Assembly: GCA_037176705.1 (NCBI GenBank)
Contig: CM073885.1
Coordinates: 159,516,290-159,580,289, forward strand
Direction: 5' to 3'
Source: Molossus alvarezi
Lineage: Eukaryota; Chordata; Mammalia; Chiroptera; Molossidae
DNA length: 64,000 nucleotides
Under the pieces are notes generated by a model. That model was not told where the DNA came from and made no database searches. It saw only the letters and a program-made list of their open reading frames with translations. Of the stretch, positions 42,155-54,168 are shown piece after piece. Made by a program: the position numbers and the translations under genes. The first letter of the stretch is position 1, and each line of letters opens with the position of its first letter.

Positions 42155-45100
42155 TTATATTCCGTATATAAGTGAGATCATGTGGTATTTGTCTTTTTCT
42201 GCTTGGATTATTTCACTTAGGATAATACTTTCCAGATCCCTCCATGTCGTCTCAAAGGATAAGAGATCTTTTTTTTCTTACCGCTGCATAGTAGTCCATG
42301 GTGTATATGTACCACTGCTTTTTTATCAATTTGTCTACTGATGGACACTTGGGCTGTTTGCAGATCTTAGCTATTGTAAATAGTGCTGCTATGAACATGG
42401 GGGTACATATATTCTTCCTGATTGGTGTTTGAGGCTTCTTAGGATATATTCCTATAAGCAGGATAAAATAGAAGTTCAATTTTTAATTTTTTGAGGTAAC
42501 ACCATATTGTTTTCCATAGTGGCTGCACCAGTCTGCATCCCACCAGCAGTGTATTAGAGTCCCTTTTCCTCCACACCCTCACCAACACTTGTTGTTTGAT
42601 GATTTGTTGATGGCAGCCATTCTGACAGGTGTGAAGTGATACCTCATTGTTGTTTTAATATGCATCTCTCTGATGATTATTGATGTTGAGCATTTCTTCA
42701 TATGTCTTTTGGCCATTTGTATGTCCTGTTTGGAGACGTGTCTATTGAGCTCCTCTGCCCATTTTTTAATTGGGTTCTTTGTCTTCCTTTTGTGGAGTTG
42801 TATGAGCACTCTATATATATTGAAAATTAACCCCTTATTTGATGTATCATTGGCAATGATGTTCTCCCATACACTGGGTTGCCTTTCCATTTTGATGATT
42901 GTTTCTTTTGCTGTGCAGAAGCTTTTTAGTTTGATGGAGTCCCATGTGTTCATTTTTTCCTTTGTTTCTGTTGCCTTAGGTGATGTATCAGTGAAAATTC
43001 TGCTTTGTATGATGTCCAAAATTTTGTTGCCTACATTTTCTTCTAGAATTTTTATGGATTCATGGTTCATATTTAAGTCTTTTATCCACTTTGAGTCTAT
43101 TTTAGTGTAGGGTGTAAGTTGACAGTCTGGTTTCATTTTTTTTCACGTAGCTGTCCAATTTTTTCAACACCATTTATTAAAAAGGCTGTCCTTACTCCAC
43201 TGTATGCTCTTGCCACCTTTGTCAAATATTAATTGAGCATATTGCCTTGGGTCCATTTCTGGGTTTTCAGTTCTGTTCCACTGGTCTATATGCCTGCTCT
43301 TATGCCAGTACCAGGCTATTTTATTACAGTCGCTTTGTACTATAACCTGATATCTGGTATTGTGATCCCACCTATTTTGTCCTTCTTTTTCAAGATTGCT
43401 GTGGCTATTCAGGGTCTTTTTTGGTTCCATATAAACTTTTACAGTATTTGTTCTAGTTCTGTGAAATATGTCATTGATATTTTGATGGGGATTGCATTGA
43501 ATCTATAGATTCCTTTGGGTAGTATGGTCATTTTAATGATGTAAAATCTTCCAATTCATGAATAGGGTATGTGCTTCCACTTTTTTATATCTTCCTCTAT
43601 TTCTTTTTTCAATGTCCTATAGTTTTCTGCAAATAGGTCCTTTACTCCTTTGGTTAAGTTCATTCCTAGTTATTTTAATTTTTTTGGCGCGATGGTAAAT
43701 GGGATTGTTTTTTCAGTTTCTCTCTCTGTGAATTAATCATTGGTGAACAAGAATGCCGTCGATTTATTGACGTTAATTTTGTATCCTTCTATTTTTCAAA
43801 TTCATTTATTAAGTCTAGTAGATTTTTGATGGAGTCTTTAGGGTTTTATATGTATAATATCATATCATCTGCAAATAATGACAGTTTTACTTCCTCCTTT
43901 CCAATTTGGATCCCTTTTATTTTTTCATCATGTCTGATTGCTGTGGCTAAGACTCCCAGTAGTATGTTAAATAAGAGTGGCGAAAGTGGACATCCCTGTC
44001 TTGTTCCTGTTCTTAATGGAAATGTTTTTAGTTTCTGTCCATTGAGTATGATGTTGGCTGTAGGTCTTTCATGTATGGCCTTTATTATGTTGACATAAGA
44101 TCCCTCTATTCCCACATTGCTGAGCGTTTTTATCAGAAATGGATGCTGGATTTTGTCAAATGATTTTTCAGCATCTATCAATGTGATCATGTGGTTTTTA
44201 CTCTTCATTTTGTTTATGTGGTGTATCACATTTATTGATTTGCAAATATTGTACCAGCCTTGTATTCCTGGAATGAATCCCACTTGGTCATGGTGAATAA
44301 TTTTTTTGATGTATCGCTGGATCCAATTTTCTAATATTTTGTTCAGGATTTTGGCGTCTATGTTCATCAGGGATATTGGCCTGTAGTTTTCTTTTCTTTT
44401 AGTGTCTTTTTCTGGTTTTGGAATTAGGATTATGCTAGTCTCATAGAATGTGTTTGGAAGTCTTCCTTCTTCTTGAATTTTTTTAAATAGTTTGAGGAGA
44501 ATGGGTGTTAGTTCTTTTCTGAATGTTCAGTAAAACTCCCACATGAGGCCATTTGGGCCTGGGCTTTTGTTTGCTGGGAGAGTCTTGATTACCTCTTCAA
44601 TTTTCTTAGTTTTTATTGGTCTGTTCAAGTTTTCTATCTCTTCCCAGTCCAGTTTTGGGAGACTGTGTGTTTCTAGAAATTTGTCCATTTCGCTTAGATT
44701 GTCGAATTAGTTGTCATGTAGTTGTTCATAGTAGTTATTAACAATCTTTTGTATTTCTGTGGTGTCAGCTGTTACTGCTCCTCTTTCATTTCTGATTTTG
44801 TGTATTTGGGTTTTCTCACTTTGTTTCCTGGTGAGTCTAGCTAAGGGTCCATGAATCTTGTTTATCTTTTTGAAAAACCAGCTCTTTGTTTCATTGATCC
44901 TTTGAATTTTTTTTTTTTTTTTTGGTCTCTGTGTCATTTATTTCTGCTCTGATCTTTACTATTTCCTTCCTTCTTCTTGCTCTGGGGTTTTCTTTTTGTT
45001 TGCTTTCTAATTCTTTAAGTTGTGAGGTTAGACAGTCAATTAGAAATTTTTCTTGTTTCTTGAGGTAGGCCTGTAGTGCTATGAACTTCCTTCTCAGAAC

Positions 45101-45966
45101 TGCTTTCGCTGCATCCCATAGATTTTGTGTGTTCATTTTCATTGGTTTGCAGGAAGTTTTTAATTTCTTCCTTGATTTCCTCGGTGACCCATTCATTGTT
45201 TAATAACATGCTATTTAGCCTCCATGTGTTGAAATGTCTTTGCATGTTCTTGTTGCAATTGATTTCTAGTTTTATGCCTTTGTGATCTGAGAAGATGCTT
45301 GATATGATTTCAATCTTCTTGAACTTGTAGAGATTTAGTTTGTGTCCTGTCATGTGGTCTATCTTTGAGAATGTCCCATGTGCACTTGAGAAGAATGTGT
45401 ATTCTGTAGTTTTAGGGTGCAATTCTCTGTTGATATCTATTAAATCCATTTAGTTTAGTGCTTCATTTAGATTCTCTGTTTCCTTGCTAATTTTTTGTCT
45501 AAAGGATCTATCCAGTGCTGGCAATGAGGTGTTGAAGTCCACTGCTATGATTGTATTGTTGTCGATTTCTCCTTGGAAGTCCTCCAGAAGATTTTTAATA
45601 TATTTTGGTGCTCCTATATTGGGTGCATATATGTTTATCAAGGTTATATCTTCCTGGATAGATCCTTTCAATATTATGTAGTGGCCTTCTTTGTCTCTAG
45701 TTATGGCCTTCATTTTGAAATCTATTTTATCAGATATGAGTATTGCTACCCCAGCTTTTTTTTTGCTTTCCATTTGCTTGGAAATTTTTTTTCCATCCCT
45801 TCACTTTTAAATTATGTGAGTCTTTTTTTGTGAGGTGGGTCTCTTGTCAACAACATATAGATGAGTCATGCTTTCTTATCCAATCAGCTACTCTGTGTCT
45901 TTGTATGGGAGCATTCAATCCATTTACATTTAAGGTGATTATTGATATGTATTTATTTATTGCCAT
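42155..45966 (-). pseudogene. L1-D ORF2 with several frameshifts
   Basis: ATG complement 45964-45966, stop 42155-42157. The span of 3812 bases is 7 shorter than L1-A, so net out of frame. Open blocks: 45450-45773 and 45036-45449 (endonuclease), 43846-44367 (RT with FADDM), 43164-43430, 42579-43136, 42252-42479. Domain order is complete. A T-run at 44909-44924 (A-run in sense) is one frameshift site. Confidence 0.92.
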
Positions 45967-46011
45967 TTTTATTTAGTGTGGTTCTATTTTTCTCCCCATT
46001 ATTACTGCTAA

Positions 46012-46898
46012 TTACAGCAGTCCTTTTAACATTTCTTGCAGTGCTGGTTTGGTCCTAATGTATTCCTTTAGCCTTTTTTTTTTTTTTTGTATGGGAAGCT
46101 CTTTATTTGACCTTCTGTTTTGAATGATAGCCTTGCTGGGTAGAGTAGTCTTGAATTCAGATCCTTGTTTTTTATGACCTTGATTACCTCATGCCATTCC
46201 CTTCTGGTCTGTAGTGTTTCTTGTGAGAATTCAGTTGAGAGCATTATGGGGTTTCTTTTGTAGCTAACCTGTTGCTTCTCTCTTGCTGCATTTAGGATTC
46301 TCTCTTTGTCTTTAATTTGTGGCATTTTAATTACTATGTGTCTTGGTGTGGGCTTGTTTGGGTTCTTCTTACTTGGGACACTCTGTGCTTCTTGAACTTG
46401 AATGCCTTCTTCCTTCACCAAATTAGGGACGTTTTCTGTCACTATTTTTTTGAATATATTCTCTATCCCTTGCTCATTTTCTTCTTCTTCAGGGACTCCT
46501 GTGATGGAATATTATTTCTTTTCCAGTTGTCCCACAGTTTTCTTAAGCTGTCTTCCTGTTTTTTAATCATTTTTTTCTTTTGTTTTTCTGATTGGTTGAT
46601 TTTTCTACCCTGTCTTCTAATTCACTTATCCAGTCCTCCGCTTCCTCTACTGTGCTTTTTAAACCTTCCAATGTGTTTTTCATTTCTGATATGTCATTTT
46701 TTATTTCTTCTTGATGGGTTTTAATTTTCATTTGGCTTATTTTTAGTGTCTCTTATCCTTACTCATGCTGTTCAGCTTCCTCAAGATCATGGCTCTGAAT
46801 TCTAGCTCTGTTAACATACCTAATTGCTCCACATTGATCTCATCTTTGGTGGAGGTCTCTTGCTCTTTCATTTGGCTTCTGTTTCTGTGTTTCACCAT
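46012..46898 (-). pseudogene. L1-D ORF1 with frameshifts
   Basis: ATG complement at 46896-46898, stop complement 46012-46014; span 887 against 885 in the intact copy. The C-terminal half is open (46068-46442: 'PRHIVIKMPQIKDKERILNA'). The A-run at 46076-46088 (sense) near the end and indels near 46505 and 46755 shift the frame. Confidence 0.9.
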
Positions 46899-47778
46899 TT
46901 TGGCTATCACTGTGGGCTTTGGAGACTGTCAAGTTTTCCCTGTGGGTGTTGGTGTTTTGCTGTTTTTAGCTCTCTCTCCTGAGTTTAGATGAGTGAGGAA
47001 GGACCCATGTTCAGCACCACTGTCTAGTCTTACTTTCCTGGTTCAAGTTGCTAGCCTAGGAAAGGTACTGTTATCCTCTAGCTTTTTGCCTGGAGGCTAG
47101 CAGTTGAGGTTACTTGATGAGTTTTGGGATGTCAGTTGATTGAAAATCTCCTTCTGGTGCTCAGCATAAGGGAATTTCACGAGGGTGTGGCAGATGCTGG
47201 TTTTTAATGAGCTTCAATTAGCACTTCAATGACCCACAGGGTGGGGTCAGATCTCCAAGGAAGGGGCTGTTGCCTCTCCCCAGAACACTGGGAAGGAGCA
47301 ATATGGCCACTGTCCTGCGTGGCTGCCACTCAGCAAAAGCTCTGAGTGCCCTCCAAATCCTGAGTGTCCCGACACAGTTTTAGTCCAGTCTGCCCTTTCT
47401 CTGCCAGAGCCTAAGGTGAGTGACTGAGGCTGTTTTAGCCTCTGTCTGGGCTCTGTGCTCTGGAGCCACTTGGGAGTGTAGCCCGATGGCGCTGCTCACA
47501 GCTGAGGGTGCTGCCGAGATGCTGATTGTGGCCTCCCAGCCCCCGTCTCGTGCCTTCCCAAGCCTACCAGGATCGAGTCAGTGTCCTGGTTATATGGTCC
47601 TCGCAAGCTGCTTTTCTGTTGGTTTTTCCCATCAATTTGTCTGTGTTATAGTTGTAATTCCAGTTTGGTTTTGGGAGACGGTCTGTGTAACTTCCATTCA
47701 CTCTGCCGCCATTTTGGAATCCCCCACAGGCCAATGTTTTAACTGCTGAGCCAAACTGGCCAGGGCCAAACAAAATAT

Positions 47779-48949
47779 TTTAAACTCTATTTTTCTAATA
47801 ATTCTTTTTATTATTATTTATTTATTTATATTTTGTTTAGAAAGTTTAAAATTCTTTAATATTTATAGTCATGCATTTTTGTGTGCGCATCTGTTGTTAA
47901 ATGCAGGCACTATTTTGTAACATAATTTTAGGTGTTGTTTCATGTCTACAGGAATCATCCATAATGGTATCTAATGACAATCCTAGGACTTCAAACAATA
48001 ATATTATTACCATGGAATGCAGTAACTAGGTCCTGAGAATTTAACTAGATGCTGCTTATTGAAATGGAACTTCATCAAATCCTTTCCCATTCTACTGTGG
48101 CTTCCCACATTTCAATATATTGCTCATTGTTGTCACTAAACCTTAATATATTTTAATCTATTAAATTAACTATTAATCATTTCTGCTTCTTTAATTTTTG
48201 AGGTGATCTTTTCCTCCTGCTATCCTTTTAATAAAGGGGAATACCCGCTCTGGTCCTTTATTTATTTATTTATTTATTTGTTTATCTCCTTATGTGATTA
48301 AAAAGTTTGTAAATGTTTATGCTTTTTTAAATTACATGTCATTTACTTAATTTTTTTCTTTACTATTCTCCAACAGTTGTTGCTATATCTTTTGACTACT
48401 TGGAAGAAATAATTTGCCTCATTTTTTACTTTTGTGACTTACCTATTTATCATAGAGTTCCTTGGTTTTTGCTCAAATTCCTTTTCAATATATCCACCTT
48501 TGAGGAAAAATATTATTTGGTTTCCATTAAGTATTCTGAGCTTTTCTGAAGTGTATATTTCTCAACACATTTCCTTTCTTTCCCTGAGTAGCTTTCTCAA
48601 CAGAAGCTTCTTAAAATAGAGAATAATAGAGCTCATCAGATGAGCTCTTCCTAAATCTCTCCTCTACCAGAAATTTTTTTTATGACCACACAGGTTCTTC
48701 TCCCTCCATGCTTTTCTATCATCCCAAAGCTAACCTGTCCCTGCTCTGGAGTGCATCGGCTTCTGCCTTCTATGGGGCCCTGTCCATTCATTCCCTTTCT
48801 CCCCCCACCTCCATTAGCTTTTACCTTTTGACATATAAATATACTCACATATTTTCATCTTAAAATAAAAACTCCTAGCAGTGTATTTTCTTCTCACTGC
48901 TGCTGCATCTCTCTTCTCAGCCAAACGTTTGGAAAGAGAAGCCCTTAGT
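47779..48949. other. Unannotated, with short TTTA repeat
   Basis: AT-rich. (TTTA)n at 48257-48284 and around 47815-47830. No exon or repeat family recognised. Confidence 0.45.
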
Positions 48950-50370
48950 CACTTTCTCTCTTCCTGTAATGATTGTGGTTCTCAGTGTTTGTCTGATCAC
49001 CTTTTCATAAGTCAGGCTGCTCACCATCTTCATAGACTTGTCAACTCAGGGGAGGTGACAGCAGGTGGACAGCAGCTCAGGGCAGCAGCAGGGACATGGC
49101 CAGGGCCTAAGCCCTGCTCTGGGCCTTCCAGCCCAGTGGCTCCTGGGCTGCACAGGCTCTGCCATTGTTGAGGGTTGGAGGGGGGGACTGCTTATTGAAG
49201 ACAGTAACAAGAGTGAGGAGTGGAGTCACCTCAAGGGCAACAAAATGACATGTCCCAAACTGGGCTGGCACTCTTGGTGGGTGAATTAAGGTGGTCAATG
49301 AGTCTGATGTTTATGAGGTGAATGCCAAGAACCTGATGGCAGTACCACCAGCCACAGCTGGTCTGGAACCTGTCAAGTTAGATTTCCTAGACTGTGAGGG
49401 CCACCTTATGCTGCCTGTGAGTTACCTAAAAATGCCCACAGGTAAGGAGACACCATGTGTTCTCTGCTCTCAGGTGGACCTCTGGCCTCCACTGCCCCCA
49501 AGATTCCCTTGAAGGGAGCCACCACCTCAGGTCCCCTCTTGCCTGGAGATGACTTTCCAAGAGCTGACTCTTCCTGGCATCTCCACACCTTATTCTTTCC
49601 TCCATCATGTCTGGTCAGTTTCTTTTCCTGTTCATTACCCAAATGCTCAGGTTTTTTTTTCTGTTCCCATTTCATATCCCAGCCTGAGACACTCATTTTT
49701 ATGGCTCTGTTTAATGTCTCGTGGGACTATAAAGACTTTGGGGTATTTTTCTCCTTTTTCTAAATGAAAACTTTAATACCCCAAGTTTAGAGTGTTCATT
49801 CCATCTCCCTATTCTTACCTAGCCATATGGTACTTAAGTGATGGAGCTACATAAAGCCTGGAGATACCCTTGCTCCCACCTGTTGAGATAGTTGGTACTC
49901 AGGACAGTTCAGCAGCAAAGATTTTAAAATTTGCTATTTAAATTCAAAACTGACATAGAATCTATGTGGTGTTCTTAAGCAGGCTGTTTGCAGTTGCCTG
50001 GGTAGCAGCTGCTTTGTTCCTTCTGACTGTAACTTGGACACAGAAGAAAATGGTGGGAGAGAAAACTTACAAGTACTGATGATGTAAAATGTTATTGCCA
50101 GTGCTACAGAGAATCGTTTTTGGTTGTTTTTCTGTTTTTAGTTTTTGTTTTTTTTATACAAAGAAGAACCCAGGGAGTTCTGATCACTTTCATGTATCCA
50201 CTCTAACAGAAATAAGTCTCAGTCTTCATCCATGACTTACAGACCTCACTTGCATATTGCCTGTTGTGAAGGGGGCGAGGTGTTCATGAGACTGTTGGTC
50301 AAAAGTGTCCAAAAAGAAGAGCACAGAAATTTAAACATTAAATTGTACATAAAGCCTTGGGAGTTACGGT
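48950..50370 (+). pseudogene. Candidate processed pseudogene, parent unknown
   Basis: GC-richer than its surroundings at 49030-49510, with coding-like stretches in shifting frames ('VNESDVYEVNAKNLMAVPPA', 'EPVKLDFLDCEGHLMLPVSY'). It is followed by AT-richer 3'UTR-like sequence to about 50370. No introns or A tail can be proven. I do not recognise the parent. It could equally be an unlisted repeat. Confidence 0.3.
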
Positions 50371-50547
50371 AACAGATCATGTGCACGAGAATGTCTCCAT
50401 GGCTCCCTCTTCTCCTCCTGCTGGGGGATTCTTATTTAACTGAGGGAATGTTGAGGTAAAAGTTCTGAAGACCAGATGGCTGAAAAGGGAGGGCGGGTGG
50501 ATAAGAGCAGGAAGAGAAAGAAGAGAAGAAACATTTGGCTTAAGAGA
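50371..50547. other. Short flank of L1-E
   Basis: Purine-rich 50485-50545; nothing recognised. Confidence 0.4.
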
Positions 50548-50750
50548 AAAAAAATGGCAGCAGAGTAAATGGAAGCTACACAGACCATCTCCCAGGACCA
50601 AACTAAAATTACAACAAAAATAAAGATAAATCATCAGGAAGGGGCAACCGAAAGGCAGTTTGGAGCACCACACAACCAGGAACACTAACTCAATTCTGGT
50701 AGGCTTGCGAGAATGCAAGAGAAGGCCGAAAGCCCATAGTCCACAGCAGT

Positions 50751-50900
50751 TCTGGCTGGGACCTGCTGCAGCCTCAGCTTGGACAAGCAACTGCCTTGGC
50801 TGGGACCTGGGGTGGCCTTGGCTGGACCTGTGGCCTCGGCTGGGTCCTGCAACCTCAGCAGGATGCTACACCTTTGGTTGGAGCAGCTGCAGCCTCGGTC
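50751..50900 (+). repeat. GC-rich tandem units in the L1-E 5'UTR
   Basis: Units around 'ggctgggacctgcagcctc', the same type as in L1-C (37380-37590, opposite strand). Confidence 0.6.
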
Positions 50901-51505
50901 ACTCTTAGCTAAAAGCATCAACCTCGGGTTAAAGTCCCAGGTGGCTCCATGGTGCAGAGCTTGAACAGAGATGCTAAATGGGCAGCAGCCACTCACCTTG
51001 GGCTCTGGCAGACGGAGGGCAGACTGGACTGGAATTGTGTGGGGACACTCAGAAAATGGAGGGTGCTCAGAGCTTTTGCTGAGTGCAGCCACTCAGGACT
51101 GTGGTCATCTTACTCATTCCCAGGGCCCTGCGGCTCCTGCCTCAGAGATTCAAACCCACCCAGTGGCCATTAAAATGCTAATTGAGACCCATTAAACACC
51201 AGCTTCTGCCCCACCCCCAGGAAATCCTCTTACACTGAGCACCTGAGAGAGTTTTTCAGTCAACTCAGAAACAAAAGTTATTCAGGTGACCGCTACTAAT
51301 AGCCTCCAGGCAAAAAAGCTAGAGGATAACTACTATTCATTCCCTGGGCTAGCAACTCTAACCAGAAAAGTTAAGACTTGACAGTGGTGTTAAAAGTGGG
51401 TCCTCTCTGCCTCATCCAAACCCAGGAGAGGGAGCCACAAACAGCAGAACACCAACACCCACAGGGAAAATTTGGCAGACTCCAAAGCCTGCTGTGATAG
51501 CCAAA

Positions 51506-52414
51506 ATGGTGAAAAACAGAAACAAAAGCCAAATAAAAGAACAATAGACCTCTACCAAAAATGAAATAAATGAGGTGTAGTTAAGCAAGTTAACAGAACT
51601 AGAATTCAGAGCCATGATCTTGAGGAAGCTCAACAGCATGTGTAAGGACATGAGCACCATGAGTAAAGACATAGAAATGTTGAATATCAACCAGTTGGAA
51701 ATTAAAAACCACCAAGAAGAAATGAAGAATGACATATCAGAAATAAAAAACACATTGGAAAATTTAAATAGCAGAGTAGAGGAAGCTGAGGACCAGATCA
51801 GTGAATTAGAAGATAGGGTAGAAAAAATCAACCAATCAGAAAACCATAAGAAAAAAACAATTATAAAACAAGAAAACAACTTAAGAGAACTGTGGGACAA
51901 CAAAAAACATAATAGCATTCACATCATAAGAGTCCCCGAAGAAGAAGAAAATGAGCAAGTGTTAGAGAATATATTTGAAGAAATAGTGTCAGAAAACTTT
52001 TCTAATTTGGTGAAGAAAGAAGGCATTCAAGTTCAAGAAGCACAGAAAGCCCCAAGTAAGAACCCAAAAAGGCCTACACCAAGACACATAGTAATTAAAA
52101 TGCCACAAATTAAAGACAAAGAGAGAATCCTAAATGCAGCAAGAGAGAAGCAACAGGTTAGCTACAAAAGAAACCCCATAATGCTCTCAGCTGACTTCTC
52201 ACAAGAAATACTACAGACCAGAAGGGAATGGCATGAGGTAATCAAGGTCATGAAAAACAAGGATCTGAATTCAAGACTACTCTACCCAGCAAGGCTATCA
52301 TTCAAAATAGAAGGTCAAATAAAGAGCTCCTCAGACAAAAAAAAAAAAAAAAAGCTAAAGAAATACATTAGCACCAAACCAGCACTGCAAGAAATGTTAA
52401 AAGGACTGCTGTAA
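51506..52414 (+). pseudogene. L1-E ORF1 with two early stops
   Basis: ATG at 51506, with in-frame TAG at 51545-51547 and 51578-51580. From 51614 (Met-Ile-Leu-Arg-Lys) the remaining 266 codons are open, covering the coiled coil, RRM-like region and C-terminal domain ('RLLYPARLSFKIEGQIKS'). Extra heptads ('MCKDMSTMSKDIE') relative to L1-A's ORF1 make it longer; L1-C shares them. Confidence 0.9.
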
Positions 52415-52459
52415 TTAGCAGTAATAATGGGGAGAAAAATAGAACCACACTAAATAAAA

Positions 52460-53389
52460 ATGGCAATAAATAAATACATATCAATAATCACCTTAAATGT
52501 AAATGGATTGAATGCTCCCATACAAAGACACAGAGTAGCTGATTGGATAAGAAAGCATGACTCATCTATATGTTGTTGACAAGAGACCCACCTCACAAAA
52601 AAAGACTCACATAATTTAAAAGTGAAGGGATGGAAAAAAAATTTCCAAGCAAATGGAAAGCAAAAAAAAAGCTGGGGTAGCAATACTCATATCTGATAAA
52701 ATAGATTTCAAAATGAAGGCCATAACTAGAGACAAAGAAGGCCACTACATAATGTTGAAAGAATCAATCTAAGAGGGAGATATAACCTTGATAAACATAT
52801 ATGCACCCAATATAGGAGCACCAAAATATATTAAAAATCTTCTGGAGGACTTCCAAGGAGAAATTGACAGCATTACAATCATAGCACGAAACTTCAACAA
52901 CCCGCTGACATCTCTGGATAGATTCTCTAGACAAAAAAATTACAAGGAAACAGAATCTTTAAATGAAGCACTAGATCAAATGGATTTAATAGATATCTAC
53001 AGAGAATTACACCCCCAAACTACAGAATACACATTCTTCTCAAGTGCACATGGGACATTCTCAAAGTTTGACCACAAGTTAGGGCACAAACAAAGTCTCT
53101 ACAAGTTCAAGAAGACTAAAATCATATCAAGCACCTTCTCAGATTACAATGGCATGTAACTAAAAATCAATTGCAACAAAACATGCAAAGACATTTGAAC
53201 ACACGGAAGCTAAATAGCATGTTATCAAACAATGAATGAGTTACTGAGGAGATCAAGGAAGAAATTAAAAACTTCCTGGAAACCAATGAAAATGAACACA
53301 AAACAACACAAAATCTATGGGATGCAGCGAAAGCAGTTCTGAGAGGGAAGTTCATAGCACTACAGGCCTACCTCAAAAACCAAGAAAAG
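52460..53389 (+). pseudogene. L1-E ORF2, endonuclease fragment
   Basis: Starts at the ORF2 ATG. A TGA near 52577 and later indels break it. 52788-53159 is open with '[15 protein letters not shown]', while the catalytic block reads 'ARNFNNPL' (Gly-Asp to Arg-Asn), which would inactivate the nuclease. Confidence 0.85.
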
Positions 53390-53465
53390 AGAGCCTCCAG
53401 TACCCGCGGCAAGTGGATGGACAAGGGCACCACGGCAGGACGCCATGCCTTTCTTTGATATACAG
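53390..53465 (+). other. Foreign filler in L1-E, possibly the 5' end of an NDUFS5 mRNA
   Basis: GC-rich 76 bases unlike any L1 here. From 53445 it reads ATGCC... encoding MPFFDIQ, close to the N-terminus of the mitochondrial complex I subunit NDUFS5 as I remember it (MPFLDIQ). The preceding bases would be its 5'UTR. The match is only seven codons, so the identity is tentative. The small frame continues into L1 RT codons (FADDM) to 53729 by chance. Confidence 0.4.
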
Positions 53466-53963
53466 AATCCAATTGGAAAGGAGGAAGTGATACTGTCATT
53501 ATTTGCAGATGACATGATACTATATGTAAAAAACCCCAAAGACTCCATCAAAAATTTACTAGACTTAATAAATGAATTTGGAAAAGTAGCAGGATACAAA
53601 ATTAAGATCAAGAAATCAATGGCATTCATATACACCAAGGATGAACTCACAGAAAGAGAAAATCAGAAAATAATTTTATTTACCATTGAGACAAAAAAAT
53701 TAAGATACCTAGAAATAAACTTAACCTAAGAAATAAAGGATCTATTTGCAGAAATCTACATATCATTGAAAAAAGAAATAGAGGAAGTTATGAAAAAGTC
53801 GAAGCACATACCTTGTTCATGGATCAGAAAAATTTAGATCATTAAAATGTCCATACTACCCAAAGCAATCTATAGATTCAATGCAATCCCCATTATGATA
53901 CCAATGCCATACTTCACAGAACTTGAACATATACTTCAAAAGTTCATATGGAACCAAAAAAAA
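53466..53963 (+). pseudogene. L1-E ORF2, reverse-transcriptase C-terminal fragment
   Basis: Matches L1-A 3215-3693 including FADDM (53500-53514) and '[11 protein letters not shown]'. Stop at 53729, further stops after. Ends in an A-run at the SINE junction. Confidence 0.85.
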
Positions 53964-54168
53964 TAGCATAGGCCTGCAGTCCAGAGAGTCCCGGGTTTGA
54001 TTCCTGCTAAGGGATTGTACCTCAGTTGCAGTTTGTTCCTGTCCCTGGTTGGGTCATGTGGGAGGCAGCCACTGGATGTGTCCTTTTCATGTTGATGTTT
54101 CTCTCTCCCTCCCACTCTATCTGAAAAAAAAAAAAAAGGAAAAATGTCCTTGGGGAGGATAAAAAAAG
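53964..54168 (+). mobile_element. 5'-truncated VES SINE joined to L1-E
   Basis: Starts inside the tRNA-like head ('tagcataggcctgcagtcca'), box B 'cccgggtttgattcctgc', 'gtacctcagttgcagtttgt', CT-rich middle, tail 'aaaatgtccttggggaggat'. Box A is missing. No L1 sequence follows it. Confidence 0.9.

Larger units (their letters stand above)
41881..47723 (-). mobile_element. LINE-1 element L1-D, full length, reverse orientation
   Basis: 5843 bases from the A-rich tail (T-rich on plus, 41881-41938) to the 5' end 'ggattccaaaatggcggcag' ending at 47723. TSD 'ccacaggccaatgttt', perfect over 16 bases, at 41865-41880 and 47724-47739. ORF1 and ORF2 are full length but carry a few frameshifts. The perfect TSD and low damage indicate a fairly recent insertion. 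Confidence 0.96.
41661..47766 (-). mobile_element. VES-type SINE split by L1-D
   Basis: The two SINE parts are 41661-41880 and 47740-47766 (reverse orientation; 'ctgctgagccaaactggcca' on the right). SINE TSD 'caaacaaaatat' at 41646-41657 and 47767-47778. The SINE predates the L1. Confidence 0.93.
50548..53963 (+). mobile_element. LINE-1 element L1-E with internal replacement and lost 3' end
   Basis: 5'UTR from 50548 (YY1-like 'aaaatggcagcag'), ORF1, then ORF2 up to codons for 'AYLK-QEK'. Next come 76 foreign bases (53390-53465), then ORF2 resumes at the equivalent of L1-A 3215 and ends at 'ggaaccaaaaaa' (equivalent to 3693). About 1.13 kb of ORF2 is missing at the filler. ORF2 C-terminus, 3'UTR and tail are absent. 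A VES SINE body is joined directly and supplies the 3' end. Confidence 0.88.
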
